DNA of 64,000 nucleotides, from positions 356,987 through 420,986 of the forward strand of contig NZ_WNKF01000003.1 of assembly GCF_010119225.1 (NCBI RefSeq), read 5' to 3'. How positions within the stretch are numbered: position 1 is the first letter of the stretch; every line of letters starts with the position of its first letter. Source of the DNA: Cyclobacterium roseum. Its GTDB lineage: Bacteria > Bacteroidota > Bacteroidia > Cytophagales > Cyclobacteriaceae. The translations under genes and the position numbers were made by a program. The notes beneath the pieces were generated by a model that was not told where the DNA came from, did no database searches, and saw only the letters and a program-made list of their open reading frames with translations. Shown here piece by piece: positions 21,986 to 29,644 of the stretch.

Positions 21986-24394
21986 CTACCTACTCGAATC
22001 CGGAAAGAGTGACTCCGACTCCCCTTCTTGTAGGTCTATAAGCCATTCCCTACCCCTATAAAGCACCTTGGTTTTGCCCCCGCTCAGTGCCAGAATAGTT
22101 GCTTTTTTAAGGTTACCGTTTTCCCATTCCATACCTACCTCAAAATTCCCTCGTGCTTTCAGTCCGGTTACCTGGCCCCTGGACCATGCCTCGGGCAGTG
22201 CGGGTAATAAGCGGATGATTCCTTCCTCATGTGACTGTAAAAGCATTTCGGCAATGCCTGCTGTGGCCCCAAAGTTGCCCTCAATCTGGAAAATCTTTCC
22301 GAGCAGATCAAACATATTGGGAGCCAGTTGGGTGGCCATCATTTGGTGGATGTGATCCAGGGCCTCGTCTCCCTGCTGTAAACGCGCATAAAAATTGATA
22401 ATCCATGCCCTGCTCCAGCCGGTTTGTCCGCCGCCACCGAAGGCCAGTCGCCTTTCGATGGTTTTTTCCGCAGCCTGGAACAATTCGGGTGTTGCTGCAG
22501 TGATTTGATTGGACGGGTACAAGGCATACAAGTGAGACATGTGCCGGTGGCCCGGCTCCGCCTCTTCATAGTCCTCGTACCATTCCTGAAGGGTGCCGTC
22601 TTTGCCAATTTTTATTGGGGGTAATTTAGTGGTAGCTTTTTCTATTTCCGCTGTCAATTGCTGCGCTCCCAGGATTTCCTCTGCTTCCAGGCAGGCCTTA
22701 AAGATGTCATTTATTATTTGGATGTCCATGCTGGCAGCCGTGGTGTTTCTCGTGGGCTTACCGGTAGTTGGATCGATATAGGCGTTCTCCGGTGAGTAGG
22801 AAGGAGACGTGACCAATTCGCCTTTTTCATTCTCCTTCAGGAAGTCCAGAATAAACCGGGCAGCACCGGCAATCACCGGGTAGGCCGTTTCTTTTAAATA
22901 ATCTCGATCCTGGGTAAATTCATAATGCCTCCATAAGGAAAGGGACATCCAGGCACCTGCCAGGGGGTTGGAATAACCGTTGGTGACCTGAGATTCCTTG
23001 GTCGAGCCCGATGGCGTAGTCCTTCCAAACGGATTGCTTACGTGATGGGCCATCCAGCCAGAGGAGCCAATAAAATTTTTTGCGGTAGTGCTTCCTTTTT
23101 CCGCCAATTTTACCATAAAATGGGACAGGGGAACAAAAGCCTCGGATAAATTGGTCAGGTCGGCAGGCCAGTAATTCATCTGTAAATTAATGTTCAGGTG
23201 AAAATCCGATTCCCAGGGAGCCCACATTTCCTTGTTCCAGATGCCCTGTAAGTTGGCAGGAAGAACGGCCCTGTTGACAGAACTTCCCATCAGGAGGTAC
23301 CTTCCGTATTGAAAAAACAGTTCTGTGATGTGGTTGTCATTCGTACCTTCCCGCACTTGTTCCAGCCGCTTGTCGGTCGGAAGGATGTCCCGATGCGGGC
23401 TGCCTAAGGAAAGCGTAACCCGGTTAAACATGTCACGGTGCTCAGAAACATGCATTTCCCGGGCTGTCTCGTACCGTGTTGCTTTTGCTTCTTCCAGTAG
23501 CTGTAACGCAGTCGCTTTGGCGTTTATGTTTCTGTCAAAATTCAGCTTTGCTACATTATAATCCGTTGCTGCACTTAGGATCAGGGTATACCCAGTACTG
23601 TTTTCGATGGTAAACGTTTTTTCATTTCCGCGTATCGTTCCATTATCCAAAACAGCTGCGATTTGGGAGGAAAACTTCATGTGATGCCCCGGTGTTCCGG
23701 AACCGCCCACGTTATCATCGTACCCATTGGGATCATCAAATACCTGTCCGTCTACGAAAAGAATTTCTTCTTCTCCGATGTGTTGGACAATGTCTTTCTT
23801 CCGTTCAAAACGAATCGTGCTGCTTACCGGCGCTCCATCCAGGCTCTCAAAGCGGTAAAAAATGACATTGTATTTGTTGGAGGAAAAAGCCTCTCTGCGG
23901 TACCTTTTCCCTGCGATGGAATAAGTAGCCGTGACCAGGCCCGTCTCCATATCAAGTGACCTTCGGTAATGATCCAATGATTTTTGATGGTCGAATGATA
24001 TATGCAATTCACCTAAAGGCTCATAGGACCGTATGGAGGTAGGGGAGACGGCCAGGTTTTCCATGGCGTAGTCCAGGGCCTCTTGATAGTTTCCTTCCAG
24101 ATTTAACCGCTGAAATTCAGCATAATGCTGGCGCACATCTTCAGGGTAGGGGTCCTCTGGCATGCCGGCCCAAAGGCTTTCCTCATTAAGTTGAATTTGC
24201 TCATGTTGCACCCCTCCATATACCATGGCTCCTAATCTCCCATTGCCAATGGGAAGAGCTTCCAGCCATGCGTCGGCAGGGGAAGTATACCAAAGTTCCA
24301 TCTTTTGGGATGGGCTTTCGCTATGGCCTGTGATTTGGCAGTGGCCAGCAAACGGTGAGATGGTGATAAATAGAAGCAGGAGCTGATGTCGCAT
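21986..24394 (-). CDS. GH95 alpha-L-fucosidase/galactosidase
   Basis: 802 residues with a signal peptide (LLLLFITISPFAGHCQ). N-terminal beta domain: WLEALPIGNGRLGAMVYGG and LNEESLWAGMPEDPYP. The (alpha/alpha)6 barrel carries NLQGIWNKEMWAPWESDFHL, then MNYWPADLTNLSE, RHMSHLYALYPSNQI and NFGATAGIAEMLLQS, where GH95 keeps its Asn, Glu and Asp catalytic residues. Such enzymes act by inversion on alpha-1,2-fucosyl (sometimes galactosyl) ends of glycans. The protein is full length and probably periplasmic. It is a single gene with no SusCD pair; it is transcribed away from htpG, sharing a 232-bp divergent region. Confidence 0.93.
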   Translation of the reverse strand: MRHQLLLLFITISPFAGHCQITGHSESPSQKMELWYTSPADAWLEALPIGNGRLGAMVYGGVQHEQIQLNEESLWAGMPEDPYPEDVRQHYAEFQRLNLEGNYQEALDYAMENLAVSPTSIRSYEPLGELHISFDHQKSLDHYRRSLDMETGLVTATYSIAGKRYRREAFSSNKYNVIFYRFESLDGAPVSSTIRFERKKDIVQHIGEEEILFVDGQVFDDPNGYDDNVGGSGTPGHHMKFSSQIAAVLDNGTIRGNEKTFTIENSTGYTLILSAATDYNVAKLNFDRNINAKATALQLLEEAKATRYETAREMHVSEHRDMFNRVTLSLGSPHRDILPTDKRLEQVREGTNDNHITELFFQYGRYLLMGSSVNRAVLPANLQGIWNKEMWAPWESDFHLNINLQMNYWPADLTNLSEAFVPLSHFMVKLAEKGSTTAKNFIGSSGWMAHHVSNPFGRTTPSGSTKESQVTNGYSNPLAGAWMSLSLWRHYEFTQDRDYLKETAYPVIAGAARFILDFLKENEKGELVTSPSYSPENAYIDPTTGKPTRNTTAASMDIQIINDIFKACLEAEEILGAQQLTAEIEKATTKLPPIKIGKDGTLQEWYEDYEEAEPGHRHMSHLYALYPSNQITAATPELFQAAEKTIERRLAFGGGGQTGWSRAWIINFYARLQQGDEALDHIHQMMATQLAPNMFDLLGKIFQIEGNFGATAGIAEMLLQSHEEGIIRLLPALPEAWSRGQVTGLKARGNFEVGMEWENGNLKKATILALSGGKTKVLYRGREWLIDLQEGESESLFPDSSR

Positions 24395-24555
24395 TTTGGG
24401 TTAGATTTAATAATTTTGCATAATACCAAAATATTCTGAATTGTTTAAGGAAATCACTAAACTGAAACCTTGGAAAAGAATTCTTTTGACGCATCCTGCG
24501 GATGAATATTGCATTAATTAACCCTGACCGGAGACTGACAATTTGACACGAAAAT

Positions 24556-24563
24556 AAATTTGG
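24556..24563 (+). promoter_or_regulatory. -7 box (TAAATTTG) upstream of htpG
   Basis: Exact match to TAnnTTTG, 63 bp before the htpG start. A -33 TTG at standard spacing is not seen. No CIRCE-like inverted repeat is present, so HrcA control is unlikely. Confidence 0.4.
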
Positions 24564-24626
24564 AACAAGACTTGAACAAGGCAAGAATACAATAAGGACT
24601 TTGTTTACATAAAAATAAAAAATACC

Positions 24627-26510
24627 ATGCAGGAAAAAGGTACCATTTCGATTCATACCGAAAATATTTTCCCCATTATCAAGAAGTTTCTCTATTCGGA
24701 TAATGAAATTTTTCTCAGGGAACTAGTGTCCAATGCGGTGGATGCCACGCAGAAAATCAAAAGGATGGCCGCTTTAGGGGATTACAAAGGAGAACTGGGG
24801 GATCTGACCATCGATGTCAGCTTTGACAAGGAGAAAAAGACCATTACCGTATCGGATAGGGGCCTGGGCATGACTGCTGAGGAGATCAAAAAATACATCA
24901 ACCAGATAGCCTTCTCCGGCGCATCCGAATTTGTGGAGAAGTTCAAAGATGCTAAGGATGCCAATGAGATCATTGGTAAGTTCGGTCTGGGCTTTTACTC
25001 TGCCTTTATGGTGGCCGACACGGTAGAAATCCATTCCCTCTCCCGCGAGGAAGGGGCGGAGCCGGCCAAGTGGGTTTGTGATGGCAGTACAGAATTTGAA
25101 ATCAGCCCCGGCGACAAAACCGACCGTGGAACGGATGTAATCCTACATATCAACAGCGAGTCCGAGGAGTTTCTGGACAAGTGGAAGCTGCAGGAAATCC
25201 TGGACAAATACGCCAAGTTCCTTCCCGTGCCTATCCGCTTTGAAACCAAAACCGAAAGTGTAGAAGACGGGGTAGATGATAAAGGGGAGAAAAAGTGGAA
25301 ATCGGTAGAGGTGGATAATATTATCAATACCACCAACCCAATCTGGACACAGGCTCCAAGCGAGTTAACAGACGAGGATTACCTGAAATTCTACAAGGAG
25401 TTGTATCCCATGAGTGAGGATCCGCTTTTCTGGATCCACCTGAATGTGGACTACCCCTTTAACCTGACCGGCGTTCTCTATTTCCCTAAGGTCAAGAACG
25501 ACTTTGATCTGCAGCGAAATAAAATCAAACTATTTAGCCGGCAGGTATTTATCACCGATGAGGTAAAAGATATCGTGCCGGAATTCCTGATGCTATTGCA
25601 CGGGGTAATCGATTCTCCAGACATTCCGTTGAATGTTTCCCGAAGCTTCCTGCAGTCGGATAGCAACGTTAAGAAAATCAACAATTACATCACCAAAAAG
25701 GTAGCCGATAAGCTGGGCGAATTATTCAAAAAAGACCGGAAGGTTTACGAAGAAAAGTGGAAGGACATCGGCCTTTTTGTGAAGTACGGGATGATCTCAG
25801 AGGACAAATTTTACGAAAAGGGCAAAGACTTTGCCCTGCTCACCAATACTAACGGGGAGCATTTTACTCTGGATGAATACCAGGAAAAGGTTAAACCCTA
25901 TCAAACCGGGAAAGATGAGAAGGTGGTGTACCTGTATGCTACCGATGCCGACAAACAAGATACCTTTATCCAATCGGCAAATAAAAAAGACTACGATGTG
26001 CTCTTGATGGATTCTCCCATAGACAGTCATTTTATCCAAAACCTGGAAGGAAAGTTGGAAAACGCCAGCCTTAAGCGGGTGGATGCCGATGTAGTGGACA
26101 AGTTGATTGATAAAGAAGGAGGATATGAAAACCTGCTGACTGATGAGCAGTCCAAAAAGGTCAAGGAAATATTTGAAAAAGCCATTGGAAGCCAGACCTA
26201 TAATGTGGAGGTAGAAGGTTCCAGCCCCGAAGAATTGCCGGTGACGGTCACCATGGATGAATTCATGAGACGCATGAAGGACATGGCGAAAAACGGCGGA
26301 GGAATGGGCTTTTATGGTGCCATGCCGGATAATTACAAGGTAGGCGTGAACGGAAACCATCCGGTGATCGATCGGATTTTGAAATCGGAAGATGCCGCCG
26401 AACAGGAACGCCTCGCCAAACAGGCCTTTGATTTGGCCTTGTTGTCTCAGGGACTCTTAACGGGCAAAGAACTGACCGCATTTGTTAAACGAAGTGTGGA
26501 GTTGATCTGA
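24627..26510 (+). CDS. htpG: Molecular chaperone HtpG (Hsp90)
   Basis: 627 residues, full length for bacterial Hsp90. The GHKL ATP-binding domain shows FLRELVSNAVDATQKIKRMA (N box), SDRGLGMTAEEI and IGKFGLGFYSAFMVAD (G motifs). The middle domain has NLTGVLYFPKVKND, then NVSRSFLQSDSNVKKINNYI. The C-terminal dimerisation domain ends without MEEVD. It acts in the cytosol as an ATP-dependent folding chaperone for stress and client proteins. Like other Bacteroidota forms it has acidic insertions (DDKGEKKWKSVEVDN). It is alone in its transcription unit and followed by a strong terminator. Confidence 0.97.
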   Translation: MQEKGTISIHTENIFPIIKKFLYSDNEIFLRELVSNAVDATQKIKRMAALGDYKGELGDLTIDVSFDKEKKTITVSDRGLGMTAEEIKKYINQIAFSGASEFVEKFKDAKDANEIIGKFGLGFYSAFMVADTVEIHSLSREEGAEPAKWVCDGSTEFEISPGDKTDRGTDVILHINSESEEFLDKWKLQEILDKYAKFLPVPIRFETKTESVEDGVDDKGEKKWKSVEVDNIINTTNPIWTQAPSELTDEDYLKFYKELYPMSEDPLFWIHLNVDYPFNLTGVLYFPKVKNDFDLQRNKIKLFSRQVFITDEVKDIVPEFLMLLHGVIDSPDIPLNVSRSFLQSDSNVKKINNYITKKVADKLGELFKKDRKVYEEKWKDIGLFVKYGMISEDKFYEKGKDFALLTNTNGEHFTLDEYQEKVKPYQTGKDEKVVYLYATDADKQDTFIQSANKKDYDVLLMDSPIDSHFIQNLEGKLENASLKRVDADVVDKLIDKEGGYENLLTDEQSKKVKEIFEKAIGSQTYNVEVEGSSPEELPVTVTMDEFMRRMKDMAKNGGGMGFYGAMPDNYKVGVNGNHPVIDRILKSEDAAEQERLAKQAFDLALLSQGLLTGKELTAFVKRSVELI

Positions 26511-26529
26511 GCGAAGAATATATTCGTAG

Positions 26530-26568
26530 AAAGGGAAAGCGGGGACAGTGCCTTGCTTTCCCTTTTTT
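26530..26568 (+). terminator. Rho-independent terminator of htpG
   Basis: AAAGGGAAAGC (26530-26540) pairs with GCTTTCCCTTT (26555-26565), followed by a T run. It lies 20 bp after the htpG stop. Confidence 0.85.
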
Positions 26569-27198
26569 GTTTACACGTCGATCGTAGAAAGATTGGAGTT
26601 GCTGAATGGCAGCATAAAGCTGAATTGGTGCCATTTCAACGGGCTTAGAAAGTCTCACGGTAATACCCTAACCATAAATCCGTACGTACCCAAATCCCCC
26701 TTACCAAGGGGGCAGGGGGGATTTATTACCAATGTTCTGACTCGTCCTGAAAAAAGTTTACAGGTTTAAATTTTATTCATTGTTAGTCCTACCACAAATT
26801 TACATTCTCGAAAAAATCCCCCTCGCCCCCTTAAAAGGGGGATTTGCTGAAATGCCATTTTAAAGCTGAATTGGTGCCCTTGAGACGGGCTGCGGCAACT
26901 AGCAGGCAATATTTGAACTGCAATCTACAGGAATCCAAATCCCTCCGCCGCGGAGGGAATTAGTTCAAGTTGAGCTTTTAGATTCGTTTATATTAATGCG
27001 ATTTGTTTCAGGAATTTAGGATTAGCCAGGGGTACTATCGTGCATGGAAATCCGAACGATATCCAATTCCCCTTGCCGCCAGGATGAAATTAAAAAAACA
27101 GCGATTGGCCGGAACAGATAACATGTGTATATTTACAAGCGGCCGCTTTTCATCAAAATGAGCGGCCTATTGCATCCACCATTTCTGAACGTAACCCG
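26569..27198. repeat. Repeat-rich spacer between htpG and the endonuclease-like gene
   Basis: About 630 bp with no credible gene. It holds two direct copies of a roughly 46-bp block (26601-26646 and 26846-26891, sharing TAAAGCTGAATTGGTGCC exactly), each flanking CCCCC-type repeats: AAATCCCCCTTACC and AGGGGGGATTT at 26692-26723, and AAATCCCCCTCGCCCCC with AGGGGGATTT near 26814-26845. A third palindrome, CCCTCCG ccg CGGAGGG, lies at 26941-26957. These AAATCCCCC/GGGGGATTT words are a familiar dispersed repeat of Bacteroidota; a further half-copy is at about 10813-10838. Confidence 0.7.
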
Positions 27199-28122
27199 AT
27201 GAAACGAATTGTACTGTTTGCCTGCCTTGCCGCTGTTTTACTTATGCAAACCGATGCCTGGGCGCAATCCGATACAAGGACGCTGAAGGTGATGGCCTGG
27301 AACATTTTGCACGGCGGAAACGATCTTCCCGATGGCCCCGCCCGGGTGATAGACATCATCCGGGAGATTGACCCGGACCTGATACTCATGGTGGAAACCT
27401 ATGGCTCCGGACCCCATATAGCGGAGACCTTAGGGTATCATTTTCATCTGATCGCACCTGAGGGGACCGACCCGGATGACGAAAGCGTCAACCTTTCCAT
27501 CTATTCCAAATACCCCTTTGGGGAGCGAATCGATACCGGCTATCCGTTTTATCTGGGAGGCCGGGAAGTCTTGGTCGATGGGGAAAAAATAAACGTTTTT
27601 TCCAACTGGTTTTACTATTTGCCCTGGGAGGATGCACCGGAGCAGATGGGAAAATCGGTCGAAGAACTGCTGGCCTGGGAAGCCGCAGGCAAACGTACCG
27701 AAATGATTCAAAACGTGCTGCCCTACCTCGAAAAATACGCTGCTGCCACCGATTCGATTCCCATGATTTTGGGTGGTGACATGAATTCCCCCTCCCACCT
27801 TGACTGGAACGAGGAAACCAAGGTGCGCCATAATGGACTGGTGGTACCCTGGTATGCAACAAAGGTATTGGCGGATATGGGCTTTAGGGATTCGTTTCGG
27901 GAAGTGCATCCCAATCCCATCTGGCATCCAGGTATCACCTGGGATGTAAAGGGAAAAATGGACTCCCACCGCATCGATTACATTTTTTATAAAGGGGATT
28001 TAAAACCGTTGGCTTCTACCTCCTACATGGCCTATTTTGGTGAAACCCTTCGGATTAACCACAAGGAAATTACCTACCCTTCGGACCATGGATTTGTGGT
28101 GACCACCTTTTCTCTGAAATAA
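27199..28122 (+). CDS. Secreted endonuclease/exonuclease/phosphatase-fold hydrolase
   Basis: 307 residues with signal peptide LFACLAAVLLMQTDAWAQ. EEP-fold motifs in order: MAWNILHGGND (Asn), ILMVETYGSG (catalytic Glu), GGDMNSPSHLDW (Asp-Asn), DSHRIDYIFYK and the final SDHGFVVTTF (Asp-His pair). The family includes DNase I, sphingomyelinases and inositol phosphatases. The export signal points to a periplasmic or extracellular phosphodiesterase or phosphatase, but the substrate is not determined. It stands alone, 690 bp after htpG and 223 bp before the Rrf2 regulator. Confidence 0.85.
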   Translation: MKRIVLFACLAAVLLMQTDAWAQSDTRTLKVMAWNILHGGNDLPDGPARVIDIIREIDPDLILMVETYGSGPHIAETLGYHFHLIAPEGTDPDDESVNLSIYSKYPFGERIDTGYPFYLGGREVLVDGEKINVFSNWFYYLPWEDAPEQMGKSVEELLAWEAAGKRTEMIQNVLPYLEKYAAATDSIPMILGGDMNSPSHLDWNEETKVRHNGLVVPWYATKVLADMGFRDSFREVHPNPIWHPGITWDVKGKMDSHRIDYIFYKGDLKPLASTSYMAYFGETLRINHKEITYPSDHGFVVTTFSLK

Positions 28123-28345
28123 TCTTTTTTAAAACGTGTGAATCCAAACTATAATCGCCTGATTCAATGTAAAAAAATACCTACCTTTTTACCTCCATTG
28201 GAAATTATCCATCATCCGGTCTTATACCATACTGGAAGGATTAAATTCCATAAGATCCCCTCTTTTTTCATAAATCATCCGATAAACTGCTCATTTTTAC
28301 CGAAAGTAATTATCTTTAATCAATACAACCATTTTTGCACGACGC

Positions 28346-28762
28346 ATGCTTTCAAAAAAGACCAAATACGCTTTTCACGCCCTGACTTATCTGGGAAAAA
28401 ACAAAGATCAGGGGGCCATTTTAATTCAGGAGATTTCAGAATTTCACAATATATCCCATAAATTTTTAGAAAATATCCTGCTGGAACTGAAAAAAGCCGG
28501 TTTTTTGGGAAGTAAAAAGGGAAAAGGTGGGGGATATTACCTTATCAAAGAGCCGAAAGAAATTCCCCTTTCACGCATCATCCGATTGCTGGATGGTCCG
28601 ATTGCCTTGCTACCCTGTGTGAGTCTCAATTATTACGAACCCTGCGAAGAATGCGAAAATCAGGAGCAATGTGGCCTGAATAAGGTGATGATAGAGGTGC
28701 GGGATGAAACGCTCAAAATATTGGAAATGAAGACCTTGCAGGATATTTTATCTAACGAGTAA
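28346..28762 (+). CDS. Rrf2-family regulator, likely of the sulfur operon
   Basis: 138 residues. Rrf2 winged helix: KTKYAFHALTYLGKN, then IQEISEFHNISHKFLENILL (recognition helix) and the wing GFLGSKKGKGGGYYLIKEP. The C-terminal part has four clustered Cys (LLPCVSLNYYEPCEECENQE plus QCGLNK), spaced C-x8-C-x2-C-x5-C, possible ligands for an iron-sulfur cluster, as in IscR/NsrR. Its position directly upstream of cysH and the siroheme genes suggests a role like that of the CymR cysteine regulator. The link is inference from position. An upstream frame at 28138-28461 overlaps it and is not a gene. Confidence 0.88.
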   Translation: MLSKKTKYAFHALTYLGKNKDQGAILIQEISEFHNISHKFLENILLELKKAGFLGSKKGKGGGYYLIKEPKEIPLSRIIRLLDGPIALLPCVSLNYYEPCEECENQEQCGLNKVMIEVRDETLKILEMKTLQDILSNE

Positions 28763-28802
28763 ATTTTTTTCCATTTACTCTATATAATTTGTAGGTTTTA
28801 TG

Positions 28803-28810
28803 TACTTTTG
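28803..28810 (+). promoter_or_regulatory. -7 box (TACTTTTG) of the cysH operon
   Basis: Exact TAnnTTTG match after the Rrf2 stop and 71 bp before cysH. The region before it (TATATAATTTGTAGG) is AT-rich; no -33 element at ideal spacing is present, which would fit an activator- or repressor-controlled promoter. Confidence 0.45.
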
Positions 28811-28815
28811 TATTT

Positions 28816-28881
28816 GCAGCCCTGTGTAAGAAGCAGATAGCACGACCGGAGGGGCAACCCTTAGATTAAAACCGAAACACC
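28816..28881 (+). ncRNA. Candidate structured 5' leader of cysH
   Basis: The transcript leader contains CACGACCGGAGGGGCAACCC then TTAGATTAAAACCG. AGGG and CCCT close a GNRA-type tetraloop (GCAA), and CGG before it can pair with CCG after it. Position upstream of the sulfate-reduction genes suggests a riboswitch or protein-binding leader. It does not match the SAM-I or SAM-II patterns that I can recall. The pairing is seen, the role is a guess. Confidence 0.35.
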
Positions 28882-29607
28882 ATGATTGAAGCGAACGAAA
28901 TGAAGGAACTGACCCGGCGAGTAGAAAAATTGCCTGTTGCAGAGGGTTTGACTTTATTGACTGATCTCTTTCCCGGAGAAGTGGTTTTTTCCACCTCGCT
29001 AGGCCAGGAAGATCAGGTGATTACCGAAATCATTGCCAAACACCAGTTGCCAGTCAAAATTTTCACGCTGGACACCGGCAGGCTTTTCTATGAGACCTAT
29101 GATTTGCTGGCCAAAACCATCGTTAAGTACGGATTGGATATTCAGCCTTATTACCCGGAGACGGAGGCTGTCCAGGACCTGGTCAACAAAAATGGCATCA
29201 ATGGTTTTTACCAGTCCGTAGCGAATAGGAAGGCATGTTGTTTCGTACGCAAGGTAGAGCCCCTTAAGCGTGCCCTGAAAGGGAACCGTGTTTGGGTTAC
29301 CGGTCTTCGGGCCAGCCAAAGTGCTAACCGGAAGGGGATGCCCTTATTGGAATGGGATGAAGGGAATCAAATCCTGAAATACAACCCCTTGCTGCACTGG
29401 ACCATGGATCAAATGCTGGATTATATCAATGAGCATAAGATCCCTTATAATCCCTTACATGACAAGGGCTTCGTCAGCATTGGATGTGCTCCCTGTACCC
29501 GGGCCATTTCTCCGGGAGAGGATCCACGAGCCGGTCGCTGGTGGTGGGAGGCTTCTCATAAGGAATGCGGACTCCACGAGCCGGGTCAGTTGACCAACAA
29601 ATCCTAA
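28882..29607 (+). CDS. cysH: APS reductase (assimilatory, FeS type)
   Basis: 241 residues. It reduces adenylyl sulfate to sulfite with thioredoxin or glutaredoxin. PAPS-reductase fold: VVFSTSLGQEDQVITEII (P-loop-like), FTLDTGRLFYETYDLLA and VTGLRASQSANR. The Cys pairs CC in RKACCFVRKVEPL and CxxC in GCAPCTR are the ligands of the [4Fe-4S] cluster that marks APS rather than PAPS reductases, and the C-terminal KECGLHEPG holds the catalytic Cys. It heads a run of four sulfur/siroheme genes; the next starts 37 bp later. No cysD/cysN ATP sulfurylase genes are in the window. Confidence 0.95.
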   Translation: MIEANEMKELTRRVEKLPVAEGLTLLTDLFPGEVVFSTSLGQEDQVITEIIAKHQLPVKIFTLDTGRLFYETYDLLAKTIVKYGLDIQPYYPETEAVQDLVNKNGINGFYQSVANRKACCFVRKVEPLKRALKGNRVWVTGLRASQSANRKGMPLLEWDEGNQILKYNPLLHWTMDQMLDYINEHKIPYNPLHDKGFVSIGCAPCTRAISPGEDPRAGRWWWEASHKECGLHEPGQLTNKS

Positions 29608-29644
29608 TCAACTTTAAAAGGTTAAAAACCGAAAAATTAGTACC

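Noticed and set aside
21986..24394. Fucose polysaccharide utilisation locus around GH95
   Set aside because: No SusC/SusD pair, sulfatase or other fucan gene lies nearby, so only a single enzyme is supported.
28138..28461. 107-codon frame before and over the Rrf2 gene
   Set aside because: It overlaps the start of a well-supported Rrf2 gene and has no plausible fold; the Rrf2 start at 28346 fits the family.
28816..28881. SAM riboswitch upstream of cysH
   Set aside because: The leader has a GNRA hairpin but lacks the multi-helix core expected of SAM-I and does not match SAM-II; kept only as an unassigned structured leader.
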